Shown here piece by piece: positions 36,779 through 46,902 of a stretch of 64,000 nucleotides of DNA. The DNA is from Pirellula staleyi DSM 6068 (GTDB lineage: Bacteria; Planctomycetota; Planctomycetia; Pirellulales; Pirellulaceae). Where the stretch lies: NCBI GenBank assembly GCA_945900945.1, contig CAMDKL010000007.1, positions 1-64,000 on the forward strand. The letters are read 5' to 3'. The notes under the pieces are model-generated. The model searched no databases. It saw only the letters and a list, made by a program, of their open reading frames with translations, and had not been told where the DNA came from. Every line of letters starts with the position of its first letter. Within the stretch, counting starts at the first letter, position 1. The position numbers were made by a program, and so were the translations under genes.

Positions 36779-39323
36779 TTATGGAATTGTTGTCGGATTA
36801 TTAAGGGGGAATCCATACTCCGAGTCCGAGATATTTCGAATCACAATGTTGAGACGGGCTCGTAAAACGCCAAGGAAGTATCGGTCCGCTCTCATTGATT
36901 CGGTCCTGTCTAACGCATAATGGTAAGCTGTATGCGAACTTTCCCAGCTATCATTGTATCCCGGAGTACCTCCAAGCGAGCCATGGGTTGCAAAAAACCG
37001 AGAGGGACGATTGAATATCGTCCTGGTATTTCCAGTTTGAGCCGTTATTCGGTCGTACCAAGACATTCGCCAGAGCGTATCATAGTCCAAATTTTGGTTT
37101 GGCTCATATTCAGGCCCCATGATTACAATCTCTGTAACCTGTGTCGCAACGGCGGCCTCTGCGTCGGGAATAGAACCAGCCATGTCCACTGGATCATATT
37201 CTCCCAACACTTCGGTAGGGATGTTAATGTCTGACAGGTCATTTGCGACCCTAGGCCAACCCACGACGTCCAAGTGTACGATTCGCTCTGCGTATCGTCA
37301 TTTGGAATGGATACGAAGTTCGGGGAAGTAAGCCGTGCGGTTTTCGCGGAATCGGCCCAGACGTTTAGCCCAGGCGAAACAATTAGAGTAAGTTTGTATC
37401 CATCGTTAAAACCAAACGCATTTGCTTCCAAAATAGTCTCAGCTGGAGCGGAACGCCTAAATACCTTTTTTCCTTTCCCGGCAGTATTTTCGATCGAATC
37501 CTCGTACGCGGATCGATCAACTACTAACGTGTCATCGCTGTCCGTATCCAAATCCAAGGGGTAGGAGGTCACAACAACTTCGATAACATGTCCAACGATG
37601 GTTCCGTAAATACTACAACCGTGGTTAACGCCAGCGTTTGGAACCCATTCCATGAAAATCTCCGATCGGGAAGAAGATATTCCTTCCACCCAAACTTGAT
37701 CTTGGCTTTTGTGGATACTTCCGTACTGAATCAAGTTGTTTTTTGACTGAGTGTCCCAAATTCGAACACTCTTGTTGTCATATTTCAAATATCGGGTTCC
37801 CTTTGCAAGGTCCATTCCATTCGTCAAAAGCTGACTGAGACTAATCGATTTTAGGTCATCATCATCAAAACCACTTTCGGAAAGATCCTCAAGTAGATTT
37901 AAGTTGTCGTCATCGCTATTTGCATCCAAACCTAGTAAGCTCCTTGAACGTATTTGGCTTACCCCAGAGTCGTCGTCCCAAACAATTACTGACTTCATCG
38001 AAATTTGTTCGTCCGGTTGAAGTAATCGGAATACGGTGCCCACAAACACCGATGAACAAGTGTACTGCTGAATGAAGCTACTTTCTGACGTCGTAATGCC
38101 ATCCGACCAAGTTACCATCGCAGTGTGTACATCATGGGCACCTGGATCTGTTATCGAAACTTTTACCATCGCATACCTCTTACCCGAGAGTTCCGCAAAA
38201 CCAAAAGTGGGAACGCCGATAATATCGGGAGGGACATTGTTAATTGTGATTATTTCGTTTTTGACGTCTAAGCCAAAGCGGATTGTAATGTTGACGGTGT
38301 CGCTTGGTGTGGAATTGCCAGGAGAAAGGCCGTCGTCACGGAAGTTGATGGAAAACGATATGGGATCCAATGGGCCACTAACCCGAAACGTTTGGAGTTC
38401 GTCCTCCTCAATTGTGCCATTAAAGTTGCTATCGGCACTAATAGTTAGTAGTTGCGGTGCCGGAAAATTGATACCGTCCTCGCCTAACGGACTGACTACG
38501 TTAACAGTGCCGCTAACTGACCCCTCCTCGTCAATAATGTTCTCGCTGAGAGTTTTCGACTGAATTGTATATGTCGCGGACGGTGTTGGGATTGGAGACG
38601 GTGCCGGTGCCGGTGCCGGAGTTGGAGTTGGAGTTGGAGTTGGAGTTGGAGTTGGAGTTGGCGATGGCGATGGATTTGGATTTGGACTTGGCGACGGAGT
38701 TGGACTTGGCGATGGTGTTGGGTCTGGCGACGGAGCTGGACTTGGGGATGGTGCTGGAGTTGGAGTTGGGCATCCTTTACCATCGCATGGATCGAATGGG
38801 ATTGACGGCGGACTTGGTGATGGTAACGGTGCGGGGATTGGTGTCGGAGCACAAATGTCAATACACGACGGCGTTGGGATTGGCGGCGGCGGTGGAGCGG
38901 GAATTAGATCCGGATCAAGGCACAATGCAGTCGGTGAGTCAGTGCAGGCGGTGATTGATGGCGGCGATGGACTTGTTTGCGGTCCATATGCGAACGTTAA
39001 AGAGTTGGTACCGGCAGGTACGTCTAAATTCGTCGAAAGAACTTCGTTAATACTTAATGAATAGCCGTGGGTGTTGCGATCACCAAAACATCTGCGGGCT
39101 CAATTTGACCGTTTCCATTGACGTCTTATGGTAAAACCGTGTTCTGCATTGCCGGGAGTGGTTGCGTCGCACTCATTACAATTCGAGGTTCGAACTGCTC
39201 GAATTTAGGCCGGCGATCCAAACTGAAAGATGTGGTTTTCCTGCTTCGAATTCGATAATGACTTGCCCGCTGCTCAACGTAGGAAAGCAAACGGATGAAC
39301 CAAGGCCGAAGCTGAAATTTCAT
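36779..39323 (-). pseudogene. Secreted dockerin / Pro-rich protein broken into three frames
   Basis: Frame A (39323-39126) gives an exported N-terminus with RRPKFEQFEPRIVMSATQ, a degenerate LEPR-XLL-type motif. After TAA it continues in frame as a dockerin-like calcium loop DVNGNGQIEPADVLVI, then stops. Frame B picks up with INEVLSTNLDVPAGTNSLTF and carries a Pro/Ser/Thr-rich linker rich in TPTP and beta-rich domains (EEDELQTF, FAELSGKRYAMVKVSITDPG) to about 37270. Similarity to a single protein then shifts to frame C (DVVGWPRVANDLSDINIPTE) and ends at 36779. One nonsense and at least two frameshifts interrupt a protein of about 840 residues. The ORF-track proteins at 37123-38925 and 36779-37273 are parts of it. 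Confidence 0.8.
38618..38660. repeat. GGAGTT hexanucleotide tandem array
   Basis: About seven uninterrupted copies of GGAGTT (minus-strand coding Thr-Pro pairs) sit inside the Pro-rich linker of the broken protein, flanked by GGTGCC (Ala-Pro) and degenerate units. Length changes in 6-base steps keep the frame, so the array itself does not explain the frameshifts. Confidence 0.85.
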
Positions 39324-39459
39324 GATTGTGGCTCGATAGAGAGGATTTCAAAAAGAGCAAGCAAAACATAGCGGACGTGAATTTATCACGGTTATGTTGC
39401 TAAAGCAAACATTTGCAGGTTATTTTTTCGACACTTCTCAGTGAGCACCTCTAGTCTTA

Positions 39460-39497
39460 GACCCTCGTTCCTAAGCTCTGGCTTGGTAACGAGGGTC
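39460..39497. repeat. Inverted repeat GACCCTCGTT / AACGAGGGTC
   Basis: Perfect 10-base arms surround cctaagctctggcttggt. It is nested in a larger pair CTAGTCT (39451) / AGACTAG (39525), which abuts the start of the inverted-repeat element at 39528. It lies in non-coding spacer and is probably a REP-like dispersed repeat. Confidence 0.65.
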
Positions 39498-39527
39498 TCT
39501 GAAGCTCTGCTTCGACGCCCGCAGAGA

Positions 39528-39800
39528 CTAGTGCTTTGTTACTGCTTGATTTTAGGATTAGCCGTTTTGGCGTTAGCCACGGTTTACGCGACATCCATAA
39601 ACCGGGGCTAACGCCCAACGGCTGATTACTTTGAACAATTCTCGCTGTCCTCGGGCTTCGTATTAGGCGAATTCGCCAGCGAATTTAGGCCCGGGGCTAG
39701 CGCCCGCCGGTTCACGAAATCGCAAAGTAAGCGCCATTTGGCTAACGCCCAAACGGTTATTTGGATTCAACCCTAATTCTTAGCCGTCACAAAGCACTAG
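39528..39800. mobile_element. MITE-like element, 273 bp, CTAGTGCTTTGT ends
   Basis: The left end CTAGTGCTTTGTTAC (39528) and the right end GTCACAAAGCACTAG (39786-39800) are near-perfect inverted repeats (one mismatch in 15). Inside lie, in order, a 64-bp hairpin module (39560-39623) and one copy of the dispersed GC-rich repeat (39631-39745) with a perfect palindrome GGCGAATTCGCC. No ORF is present. The right terminus with its preceding caaccctaattcttag recurs in the 95-bp element at 40215-40309, so the ends move independently of the cargo. Confidence 0.65.
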
Positions 39801-39871
39801 CTCGAGCCAGCCAAAGACCACTTAGTCGGCACCGAGGGCTGATGGCGTGTGTCTTTCACATGCAGGGTCCG

Positions 39872-39920
39872 GGAAGCAGAGCTTCCAGAGTGTGCGTTCC
39901 CAAGCCGGAGCTTGGGAACG
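39872..39920. repeat. Paired REP-like hairpins
   Basis: GGAAGC-AGA-GCTTCC (39872-39886) is followed by CGTTCCCAAG-CCGGAG-CTTGGGAACG (39895-39920), both perfect. They are not followed by T-runs and sit between two MITE-like elements. Similar paired hairpins are widespread in some bacterial genomes, which I state from memory. Confidence 0.65.
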
Positions 39921-40214
39921 CGTGGATAACAGAGCAAAATTCATGTATACGGATTAAACTTCCTGTAGGGTAAATCAACCATCTCGAATTGGATTTATTG
40001 GTAAACACCAGCCTCCGTTTGCAGGGTGGACGCAAGGCCAAGGGGCATTGCCGCGATGGTTAGAATGACTCGATTACATCAAGAAAAGATGTCGAGTGGC
40101 AAAGATGTGCGAACGCTAGAAACACGGCGCAGGGCGCCGCGGCACAATCTTTGTCGAATTCATAGATTAGCTGGCTGGACAACACCACTTCGCGGATTTT
40201 TATCGTAGCTGCAG

Positions 40215-40309
40215 GCTAATGCTTTGTTATAGATTGATATGAGGGTAGTGGATCTTGTAAAAGATCCACTACCGCCAACCCTAATTCTTAGTTGTCACAA
40301 AGCACTAGC
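40215..40309. mobile_element. MITE-like element, 95 bp, same ends as the 273-bp element
   Basis: The left end GCTAATGCTTTGTTA and right end GTCACAAAGCACTAGC are inverted repeats with two mismatches. The interior is a perfect 13-bp hairpin GGTAGTGGATCTT-GTAA-AAGATCCACTACC (40244-40273). The right 35 bases match those of the 273-bp element. It lies 62 bases downstream of the giant metalloprotease gene's stop. Confidence 0.65.
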
Positions 40310-40370
40310 TGCCTGTTGCTAAACAGTTATTTCCCGCAGGCTAGCAGTCTGTGGTTGCGTAGGGCGTGAG

Positions 40371-43300
40371 CTACTTGCTGTTGAGGACGTCGCTGGCGAG
40401 ACCATCGAGGTAGTCGAACTCCTCTTCTCCGCTGTCTGTTGATGACATATACTCATCAAGGCTAAAGGCTTTTTCCAACTCTTCCGTCGACGGCATTGGT
40501 CCATAGACGAGGGTTGAGCTCGTGCCGGATCGCTTCGTTGCAAATGGAACATCAACTAGTTCGGTCTTGAACGTCGATGCATCAGAATTTACGATGGGTG
40601 CTGCTTCGCCTTCTCCGTTGCCACTCTGCTGTCTGGTGTTTAGTTCGTTAATGACCATCAAGGCATCGAGCGGTGACAAGTAATTGTCGCGGTTGACGTC
40701 CAAAAAGAATCGACCTTCACCACCTTCACCACTGGCACCGTCGCTGAATGCACCAGACAGCAATCCGCTGCCACCTGAGTTCAATGAATTCACCAAGACT
40801 AGGACGTCGATCGGCGAAACGAACCCGTCGTTATTGACGTCAAAAGCGTTGTTCAAGTTCGTATTGCCTTCGCCGCCACTGGACCCACTGCCACCGGCAG
40901 TTGAAACGATCAAGATCGAGTCCGATGTGTAACGAATCTGGGAGGGAGTCAACGGTGTCGTTGGATCGAAAACGAAACTGTCGTGGAACGGTTTGATGTC
41001 CGCTGGATCCCCGATGAAATTCGCGGCCCCTATATTTCGAGCTGTCAACGTGACAACAAACTGAAGTTTTTCGCCAAAGCCCGTAGGTCCCCCGGTTGAC
41101 TGCGCCGACCCGATTTCATTGATAAGTCCAGGGATGCGAATATCACCTGATTTTGCGTTATTGTATAGACCATCATATGCAACTTGGAATCCTGGGTCGG
41201 TTGGGAGGGTACTGATGTTTACCGAGACGAGACCCTTGCTGTAGAGAATATCTTGATAGGCAGCGAACACTCCAAACGCAGTTGCAGTGGTTCGCAAGTC
41301 CTCGACATACCCTCGCAATTGAAACTGTTGCCCAACCGTGATTTGATCGATTGGAACTCCTGCCAGGTCGGTAGCACTTAAACGAAGTCGAATGAAGTCA
41401 TCACCGGTATCGGCACCAACATGCAGGGTAACGGTTGCGGTCGAGGTGAAACCCCGTTCGTCGGTAATCGTATACTTGAACTGATCCAAGCCGACAAAAT
41501 TTGTATTTGGAAAATACGTTACTGTATCATCCGTAAAATTATTCGGAGTATTGTTGTTGTTGATTTGGGTTTGGCCACTGCCTGGCTGCGTTATCGCACT
41601 GATTCGAATCGGTGGCTGTGTTCCCACGGTATCATTCGTCAAAACATCGACATTGAACGGGTTGCCTTGTGCCACATTGAATCGGGTATCATCGACGGCA
41701 AATGGGAAATTAACACCGTTTGGCACAATCTCAAGCGTCGATCGTCCAAAGCGAATTTGCTCATTGGGAACTCGGACAGAGGATGGGGCGTTGTAAAACG
41801 CTACTTCTGACCCAGGGATATTGTCCGCAGGATCCCCTACAAACTCCGCGATGCCGGCTGATGCAGCCGTAAAATCTAGGACGACAACCCGGTACTTCGA
41901 CAGATCCTCAGTAAAATCTGACGGCGGGAAAACTTGAAGTAAACCACCGAAGGCACCAAGTTCGTCTATAATTCCCGGTATGATCGCACTCCCTCCCTTC
42001 CCACTCGTATACGGTTTAATGAATGTCGCAGCAAAATCTTGGGTGCCGCCGGTAGGAGCATTCGGAATGACCAAACCGGAATTGTACAGCAGGTCCAAAT
42101 AAGCCGAATAGACACCTGGATCCGAAATATTTCGGGGTGGAGTTTCAACAGCAGCCTTCTCTGGCCTCAAATCTTTGACTAAGACGACTACCTTGAATGA
42201 ATCGCCTTGGCGAACTTCCGTGATCGTTTGGTCGTTGGCAGCATTGCGAAAGGAGAAGCTGAACTCGACTTCGTCATCAGCACGGTCACCCTGCAAGGTA
42301 TGGACGGTAATATTCGCAGAGGTAACTTTGCCCGTTCCATCGACGGCAGTGTATCGAAATTGTTCGGTTCCGCCGAAACCATTGCGCGGCGTGTAGCGAA
42401 TGCTTTGGGCACCTGAGCCAATGACTACGGTTCCGCCTTTATCAGGAGTGGTAACACTCAGCACAACCAGTGCCCCGCCTCGGCCCTCGACGTCGTTAGC
42501 GAGCACGCTGAGGGGAAACCCGACGGAGTTTGTTGGAACATCGAAAGAGTCATCGACGGCGACGGGATCTACAAATTGCAGAGCAACGTTGACACTCACC
42601 GTTGCAGTTTCGCGATAGCCAGAAGCACTCGTTGCCGTGTAGGTAAAAGTGTCTCGACCGGTGAAACTCAGTGACGGCGAATACTTGACTGTTTGGGTGC
42701 TTGCGTCGATGACGACTCGTCCACCCTGGTTCCCACTGCTGACACTTGTGAGCGTGAACGCATCGCCTGGCAAGCTAAAGTCGTTTGCCAAGACATCCAA
42801 AACATTATCGCGACTATTTCGTGCAACGGTAAAGGTATCTGGTTGAAGGAGAACACGAGGGCCATCTACGATAGAGTAGACATAATCCTCAACTTCACCC
42901 GTTCTAGATCGCCCGGTTGGAGTGAGGTTTTGGTCCTGTGACAGTCGGAATCGAGCGAAGGTGCGACTGACAGCGTTGGTTGGTGCGGCGAAGGTAATGT
43001 TCGTAGAACCACTTGTGGCCACAGAGACATTCGTCGCGATTTGCTCGCCAGCGTCTGTCCAACTGCCATTGCCGTTGAAGTCGATCCAACCTTGAATAAA
43101 GGCAGGCGAACCAGCAGTGTTAGTCACATTGACGCGAATGACATTGGAACCGTCGGCTCGAACAATGGGTGTTAGGAGTGTAACTCCGTCTTCATCGTCA
43201 ATAACAGTACCGGTGCTATTCAAGAGTCCGGCGAGATCATCACCGTCTGCATTGTTAGATGGGCGACCATCCTGTTCTGGATCGAAGGCATCTCCGAGTC

Positions 43301-45527
43301 TTAGTCCGGGTGTTGTGCCGTGTGAAGCACCACTTTGAGCGCGAGTCGTTGCGTACGGAGCCGGGGCATCACCCCAATCTGACGATTCGCTATTACCGAA
43401 GTCGAAACCACGAAGCGGATTGGTGCCATCGTAGACAACCGTATGCTCGCCAGAAGCCGGGAATGTCTGAACGTAACCCGCCTCCACAACTTCGCGAATT
43501 GCGTACGTACCGCGACCAGGAGGAATTAACGAGTAGGACCCGTCAGCCTTGGTAACGCTCGACGGCTCACCGATATCTGGACGGTCGTCGCCATCGATAT
43601 CTAGATACACATAGACTCCAGCCAAACCTGGTTCGCTTGCGTCACGAATACCATCACCATTGATATCGAGCCATTTAAAACCGGAGGCCGTGTCCGAGGG
43701 TATTACGGAACCAAAGTTAGCCGTAACAGCTGCGCTTCCAACCACGATTACCGCTTTGACAAGTTCAGAACTAGTCGAGGGGATCCAATTGCTTGGACGA
43801 ACGATACGGACATTGTATGTGCCCGGTGCAACACGCAGAGTGAAGTTACCGGATGAATCCGTCGTTGTTCGTGGTTCACCGAATTCGCGAACGCCATTGC
43901 TATTGATATCTGCAAAGACTTCCCAGCCGCCAATTCCTTCGTCCGTGGAATCTTTACGAGCATTCCGGTTGCGATCATTGAAAGAGTTGCCAACAATAGA
44001 TCCACCTATTTTGCCAGTAGGATCGGTGAACGCGACGACTTCAGCCGAGTTATTAACCCCACCACCGAAGATTGCCCCTGCGGTTGGCGCATATTCGTCA
44101 GTTAGAAACCTTAGTGGCGAGTCGTCCGCAGATCCGAAAATTCCATCTAGCCCTGCCCCGCTAACGATCACTCCAGAATAAAACTGGTCGATAATGCCAT
44201 AGACAGTATTACTAGGATCCTGGTGAATCGCTCCGAGATTGTGCCCCATCTCGTGCGCGATGACGAACGAGGTCAACTCGACAAATAGATCAATGTTGGT
44301 TACCGATCCCGAGCGTGGAATATAAGTCGGACTGGTGATAAGTAGATTCGTCGCGTCGGCAATAAGGGTGTCTAGCATCACAAGTGCAGTATCTTCACGA
44401 TCGAAGTTTCCGATATCCACCCGTTGTGCGATTCCCAACAATCCGACAATGGTTGGTGCGAGGATCGGCTGGGTTCCGCCAACTAGGACACGAGAAACAT
44501 TTGGCTGTCCCCAAAAATCTCCATCGTTACTGCTCACGACCTTAATATCGAAGTCACCGGGATTTCCTGTCGCAGAATAAAAACCATTGCTTGAATTGCT
44601 TGCGAGGATCGTTTTCAGTTTACCTTCGACGTTTCGAGTGATACGTTCGATAACGCCAGGAACCTGGGCTTGGGTGATGCCGAGTTGCGTTGCATAAGTC
44701 GAAAAAGCGGGTACACGAAGCGTAACGCCTCCACCGACCGTTGGGATATTAATCATATCGTTTCGAACGGTAGACCCATCGAAATCTAAGAAAACTATCT
44801 GTTGAGTTCCAATCGGCTCTTGCTCAAGAGTGGGCCGGTAGGTCCTTAGATTCAATGAGTACGCGCCGAGTGCATCTCCGACGCGGAAATAGTAACGAGC
44901 GTCCGTATCAACGACGTACGATAATGTCGTTGAGCCTGTAGTGAACCGAGGCGATTTTGTTGGCACAACACCCGACACGCCTGGCAGGAAAAGGCCCTGA
45001 GTAAATAGCAATTCCGTGCCGCTTGAGTTGTAAAAAATAGCTGTTGGTACAGGGCTAGTCGGCGCTGTCGTAATTCTAGCGTCGAAGATATCTCCCTTCT
45101 TCAAATCAAGGGCAAAATAGTCTTCATCGAAGGTGCTTTGCATCTGGCCATTCACGTTTACAACACTGTTTTGGCTTGTGCCATTTCCGAGCGGAAGCAA
45201 GTTGGCCTTTGAACGGATGTTGTTCGGTTCAACTTCGTTTGTATTGAATGGGGCATTGGACGCTCCCTCGGCTGAACCATTGGAAGCGACGGCGGCACCT
45301 CCAAGATTTGCAGTCAAAACGGCTCCAGCAGCATCGTACTGAGCGCTGTTTCTGAACAGCATTGACGCCAAAATCGTATTGACTTGGGGCGAAAAATCTG
45401 CGGTCATCAGCTCGCGCCGTTCCAAAATCTCGAACTGTCGAGCACGTTTGGCGAGTTTTCGGCTCGTAGCCATTTTTGTTGTGTTGGACTTCATAGAACC
45501 AAATGCAGGCTTACGTGAATTCACCAT
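40371..45527 (-). CDS. Giant secreted metalloprotease-like protein with cohesin-like and dockerin domains
   Basis: ATG 45527 (GGGGA upstream) was preferred to the track start and gives 1718 aa. Order: LEPR-XLL-like motif QFEILERRELMTAD (about 33-46); a pre-peptidase-type segment with EVEPNN; a zinc metallopeptidase with HEMGHNLGAIH (about 440), the metzincin signature; two SdrD-B domains (GNSFNDRNRNARKDSTDEGI; GFKWLDINGDGIRDASEPGL); a GEVED domain (SRTGEVEDYVYSI); cadherin-like repeats with VLANDFSLPGDAF and VLANDVEGRGG; two beta-sandwich units resembling cohesins (YSAYLDLLYNSGLVIPN and FAAYQDILYSKGLVSVN); and a C-terminal dockerin pair (DVNNDGFVSPIDVLVLVNSL; DVNRDNYLSPLDALMVINEL). It should be an extracellular protease or adhesive scaffold. 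Confidence 0.88.
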   Translation of the reverse strand: MVNSRKPAFGSMKSNTTKMATSRKLAKRARQFEILERRELMTADFSPQVNTILASMLFRNSAQYDAAGAVLTANLGGAAVASNGSAEGASNAPFNTNEVEPNNIRSKANLLPLGNGTSQNSVVNVNGQMQSTFDEDYFALDLKKGDIFDARITTAPTSPVPTAIFYNSSGTELLFTQGLFLPGVSGVVPTKSPRFTTGSTTLSYVVDTDARYYFRVGDALGAYSLNLRTYRPTLEQEPIGTQQIVFLDFDGSTVRNDMINIPTVGGGVTLRVPAFSTYATQLGITQAQVPGVIERITRNVEGKLKTILASNSSNGFYSATGNPGDFDIKVVSSNDGDFWGQPNVSRVLVGGTQPILAPTIVGLLGIAQRVDIGNFDREDTALVMLDTLIADATNLLITSPTYIPRSGSVTNIDLFVELTSFVIAHEMGHNLGAIHQDPSNTVYGIIDQFYSGVIVSGAGLDGIFGSADDSPLRFLTDEYAPTAGAIFGGGVNNSAEVVAFTDPTGKIGGSIVGNSFNDRNRNARKDSTDEGIGGWEVFADINSNGVREFGEPRTTTDSSGNFTLRVAPGTYNVRIVRPSNWIPSTSSELVKAVIVVGSAAVTANFGSVIPSDTASGFKWLDINGDGIRDASEPGLAGVYVYLDIDGDDRPDIGEPSSVTKADGSYSLIPPGRGTYAIREVVEAGYVQTFPASGEHTVVYDGTNPLRGFDFGNSESSDWGDAPAPYATTRAQSGASHGTTPGLRLGDAFDPEQDGRPSNNADGDDLAGLLNSTGTVIDDEDGVTLLTPIVRADGSNVIRVNVTNTAGSPAFIQGWIDFNGNGSWTDAGEQIATNVSVATSGSTNITFAAPTNAVSRTFARFRLSQDQNLTPTGRSRTGEVEDYVYSIVDGPRVLLQPDTFTVARNSRDNVLDVLANDFSLPGDAFTLTSVSSGNQGGRVVIDASTQTVKYSPSLSFTGRDTFTYTATSASGYRETATVSVNVALQFVDPVAVDDSFDVPTNSVGFPLSVLANDVEGRGGALVVLSVTTPDKGGTVVIGSGAQSIRYTPRNGFGGTEQFRYTAVDGTGKVTSANITVHTLQGDRADDEVEFSFSFRNAANDQTITEVRQGDSFKVVVLVKDLRPEKAAVETPPRNISDPGVYSAYLDLLYNSGLVIPNAPTGGTQDFAATFIKPYTSGKGGSAIIPGIIDELGAFGGLLQVFPPSDFTEDLSKYRVVVLDFTAASAGIAEFVGDPADNIPGSEVAFYNAPSSVRVPNEQIRFGRSTLEIVPNGVNFPFAVDDTRFNVAQGNPFNVDVLTNDTVGTQPPIRISAITQPGSGQTQINNNNTPNNFTDDTVTYFPNTNFVGLDQFKYTITDERGFTSTATVTLHVGADTGDDFIRLRLSATDLAGVPIDQITVGQQFQLRGYVEDLRTTATAFGVFAAYQDILYSKGLVSVNISTLPTDPGFQVAYDGLYNNAKSGDIRIPGLINEIGSAQSTGGPTGFGEKLQFVVTLTARNIGAANFIGDPADIKPFHDSFVFDPTTPLTPSQIRYTSDSILIVSTAGGSGSSGGEGNTNLNNAFDVNNDGFVSPIDVLVLVNSLNSGGSGLLSGAFSDGASGEGGEGRFFLDVNRDNYLSPLDALMVINELNTRQQSGNGEGEAAPIVNSDASTFKTELVDVPFATKRSGTSSTLVYGPMPSTEELEKAFSLDEYMSSTDSGEEEFDYLDGLASDVLNSK

Positions 45528-45829
45528 GGGATCCCCAAGTGACGAACGGACAGAAAAGAAATGCAGTGTTTTTGTCGTGCCGGCAGCAAGACACTCAAAA
45601 AATTGAGCGCACTTATGCGACACGCGAATTTCTATGGTAGTTGGACGCCATTCACTGTCAACAAAACGAACTGCGAGTACGATGCACTTAAAGGAACCGA
45701 AGTTCCGATTAACCAGAGTTTTTGGCAATATCGCCTCAACCAGACCTTTTAGCGAATTTGTTGGTTAGTTGCTATTTTCGGCAATACGGTGGAAAATCGT
45801 GCATTTGAGCTACTGGTGTCGAGGCCTTG
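45528..45829. other. Divergent spacer between the metalloprotease-like and vWA genes
   Basis: No protein-like ORF beyond a 67-codon extension of the metalloprotease frame, and no clear promoter or repeat. It must hold both promoters, but neither is recognisable by consensus. Confidence 0.35.
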
Positions 45830-46897
45830 ATGGCAAGTCGTATAAAAAACACGAAAATCCCACCGAATTTGGATTTTATCCTTCGGCGGGATCGTAGCCA
45901 TTTCGTTTTCGAACAGAAATCTTGGTCCGATTTTCGTGCTTGGATGGCGAGTTGCCTCTTCCACACGACGCTATTGGTCCTTATTGCCCTGCTTTTGCGG
46001 CCTCAAACTCGCGGGACTTCCGGGGAACCCGATCCACCTGTTGGAATTGCCATCGCTCAAGATACCAACCAAGGAAACGAGTATTCGTTAGAGGGCGGAG
46101 CGACTGGAGCAAACATCGCTAGTGCCGCTGCGAGCCAGGCTATTCCGATTGCGCTGATCAACGACACAGGCCCACCGATATCCATTGAAAACATCGTTTC
46201 TGATCTGATTGGCGATCAGACCAGCCCGTCGGAAACCAACCTAAGCCAAACTGGGTTAAGCCAAATTGGGTCGCAAGGGACCGGACTTTCTGGCGATGGG
46301 GGATCTGGCTCAAGTACCGGTGGTAGAGGGCGTGGCACAGGAAATAAAACAAAAACTTCTTTTTTTGGAGTCGAGGGCTCCGGTTCCTCGTTCGTTTATG
46401 TCGTGGACCGCTCGGACTCAATGAATGCTTATGACGCGGCCCCACTGCGATACGCCAAGCGAGAATTGCTAAAAAGCTTGGAATCGCTCAACGAGTACAA
46501 CCAATTCCAAATCGTATTTTACAACGACTCCCTCTCGCCCATGTCGAGAAAAATGTTCTTTGCAACGGATGCTGATAAACGGCGGGCAACCCATTTCGTC
46601 AGGACGATGCCAGGCGATGGCGGAACCGCCCACCTACCTGCCTTGAGGCAGGCTTTGAACATGTCTCCTGAAGTGATTTTTTTCTTAACCGATGCAGACG
46701 ATCCTCGTTTGACCCTGCCGCAGTTGCAAGAAATCCGAGAGCGAGCCGAGCTATCAAGAACTACCATTCATGCAGTACAATTCAATTCGGGACCACCATC
46801 CAACGACGGAAACTGGATTCGAGTTTTGGCGGAGATGAATCGCGGCACCTACAAATACATTGACGTAACCTCTTTCAATAAAAATCCAGGCGAGTAG
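45830..46897 (+). CDS. Membrane-anchored vWA-domain protein
   Basis: ATG 45830 (GAGG six bases upstream) gives 355 aa. One TM helix (about residues 42-60, SCLFHTTLLVLIALLL) is followed by a Gly/Ser/Thr-rich linker (GSGSSTGGRGRGTGNKTKT). A von Willebrand A domain follows, with the MIDAS motif DRSDSM (DxSxS) in FVYVVDRSDSMNAYD and later FFLTDADDPRLTL. vWA domains bind a ligand through a divalent cation. The domain should lie outside the cytoplasm. It is 5 bases upstream of upp, so probably co-transcribed, though no functional link is apparent. Confidence 0.88.
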   Translation: MASRIKNTKIPPNLDFILRRDRSHFVFEQKSWSDFRAWMASCLFHTTLLVLIALLLRPQTRGTSGEPDPPVGIAIAQDTNQGNEYSLEGGATGANIASAAASQAIPIALINDTGPPISIENIVSDLIGDQTSPSETNLSQTGLSQIGSQGTGLSGDGGSGSSTGGRGRGTGNKTKTSFFGVEGSGSSFVYVVDRSDSMNAYDAAPLRYAKRELLKSLESLNEYNQFQIVFYNDSLSPMSRKMFFATDADKRRATHFVRTMPGDGGTAHLPALRQALNMSPEVIFFLTDADDPRLTLPQLQEIRERAELSRTTIHAVQFNSGPPSNDGNWIRVLAEMNRGTYKYIDVTSFNKNPGE

Positions 46898-46902
46898 CAG
46901 TC

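Noticed and set aside
38531-38861. QLQLQ- and NSNSNS-rich minus-strand ORFs and the ELELEL plus-strand ORF
   Set aside because: They are translations of the GGAGTT tandem array in other frames.
33857-39323. Stop-codon recoding as the cause of the internal TAG/TGA/TAA codons
   Set aside because: All three stop types occur inside genes here along with frameshifts and deletions, while neighbouring intact genes end normally; decay explains it better.
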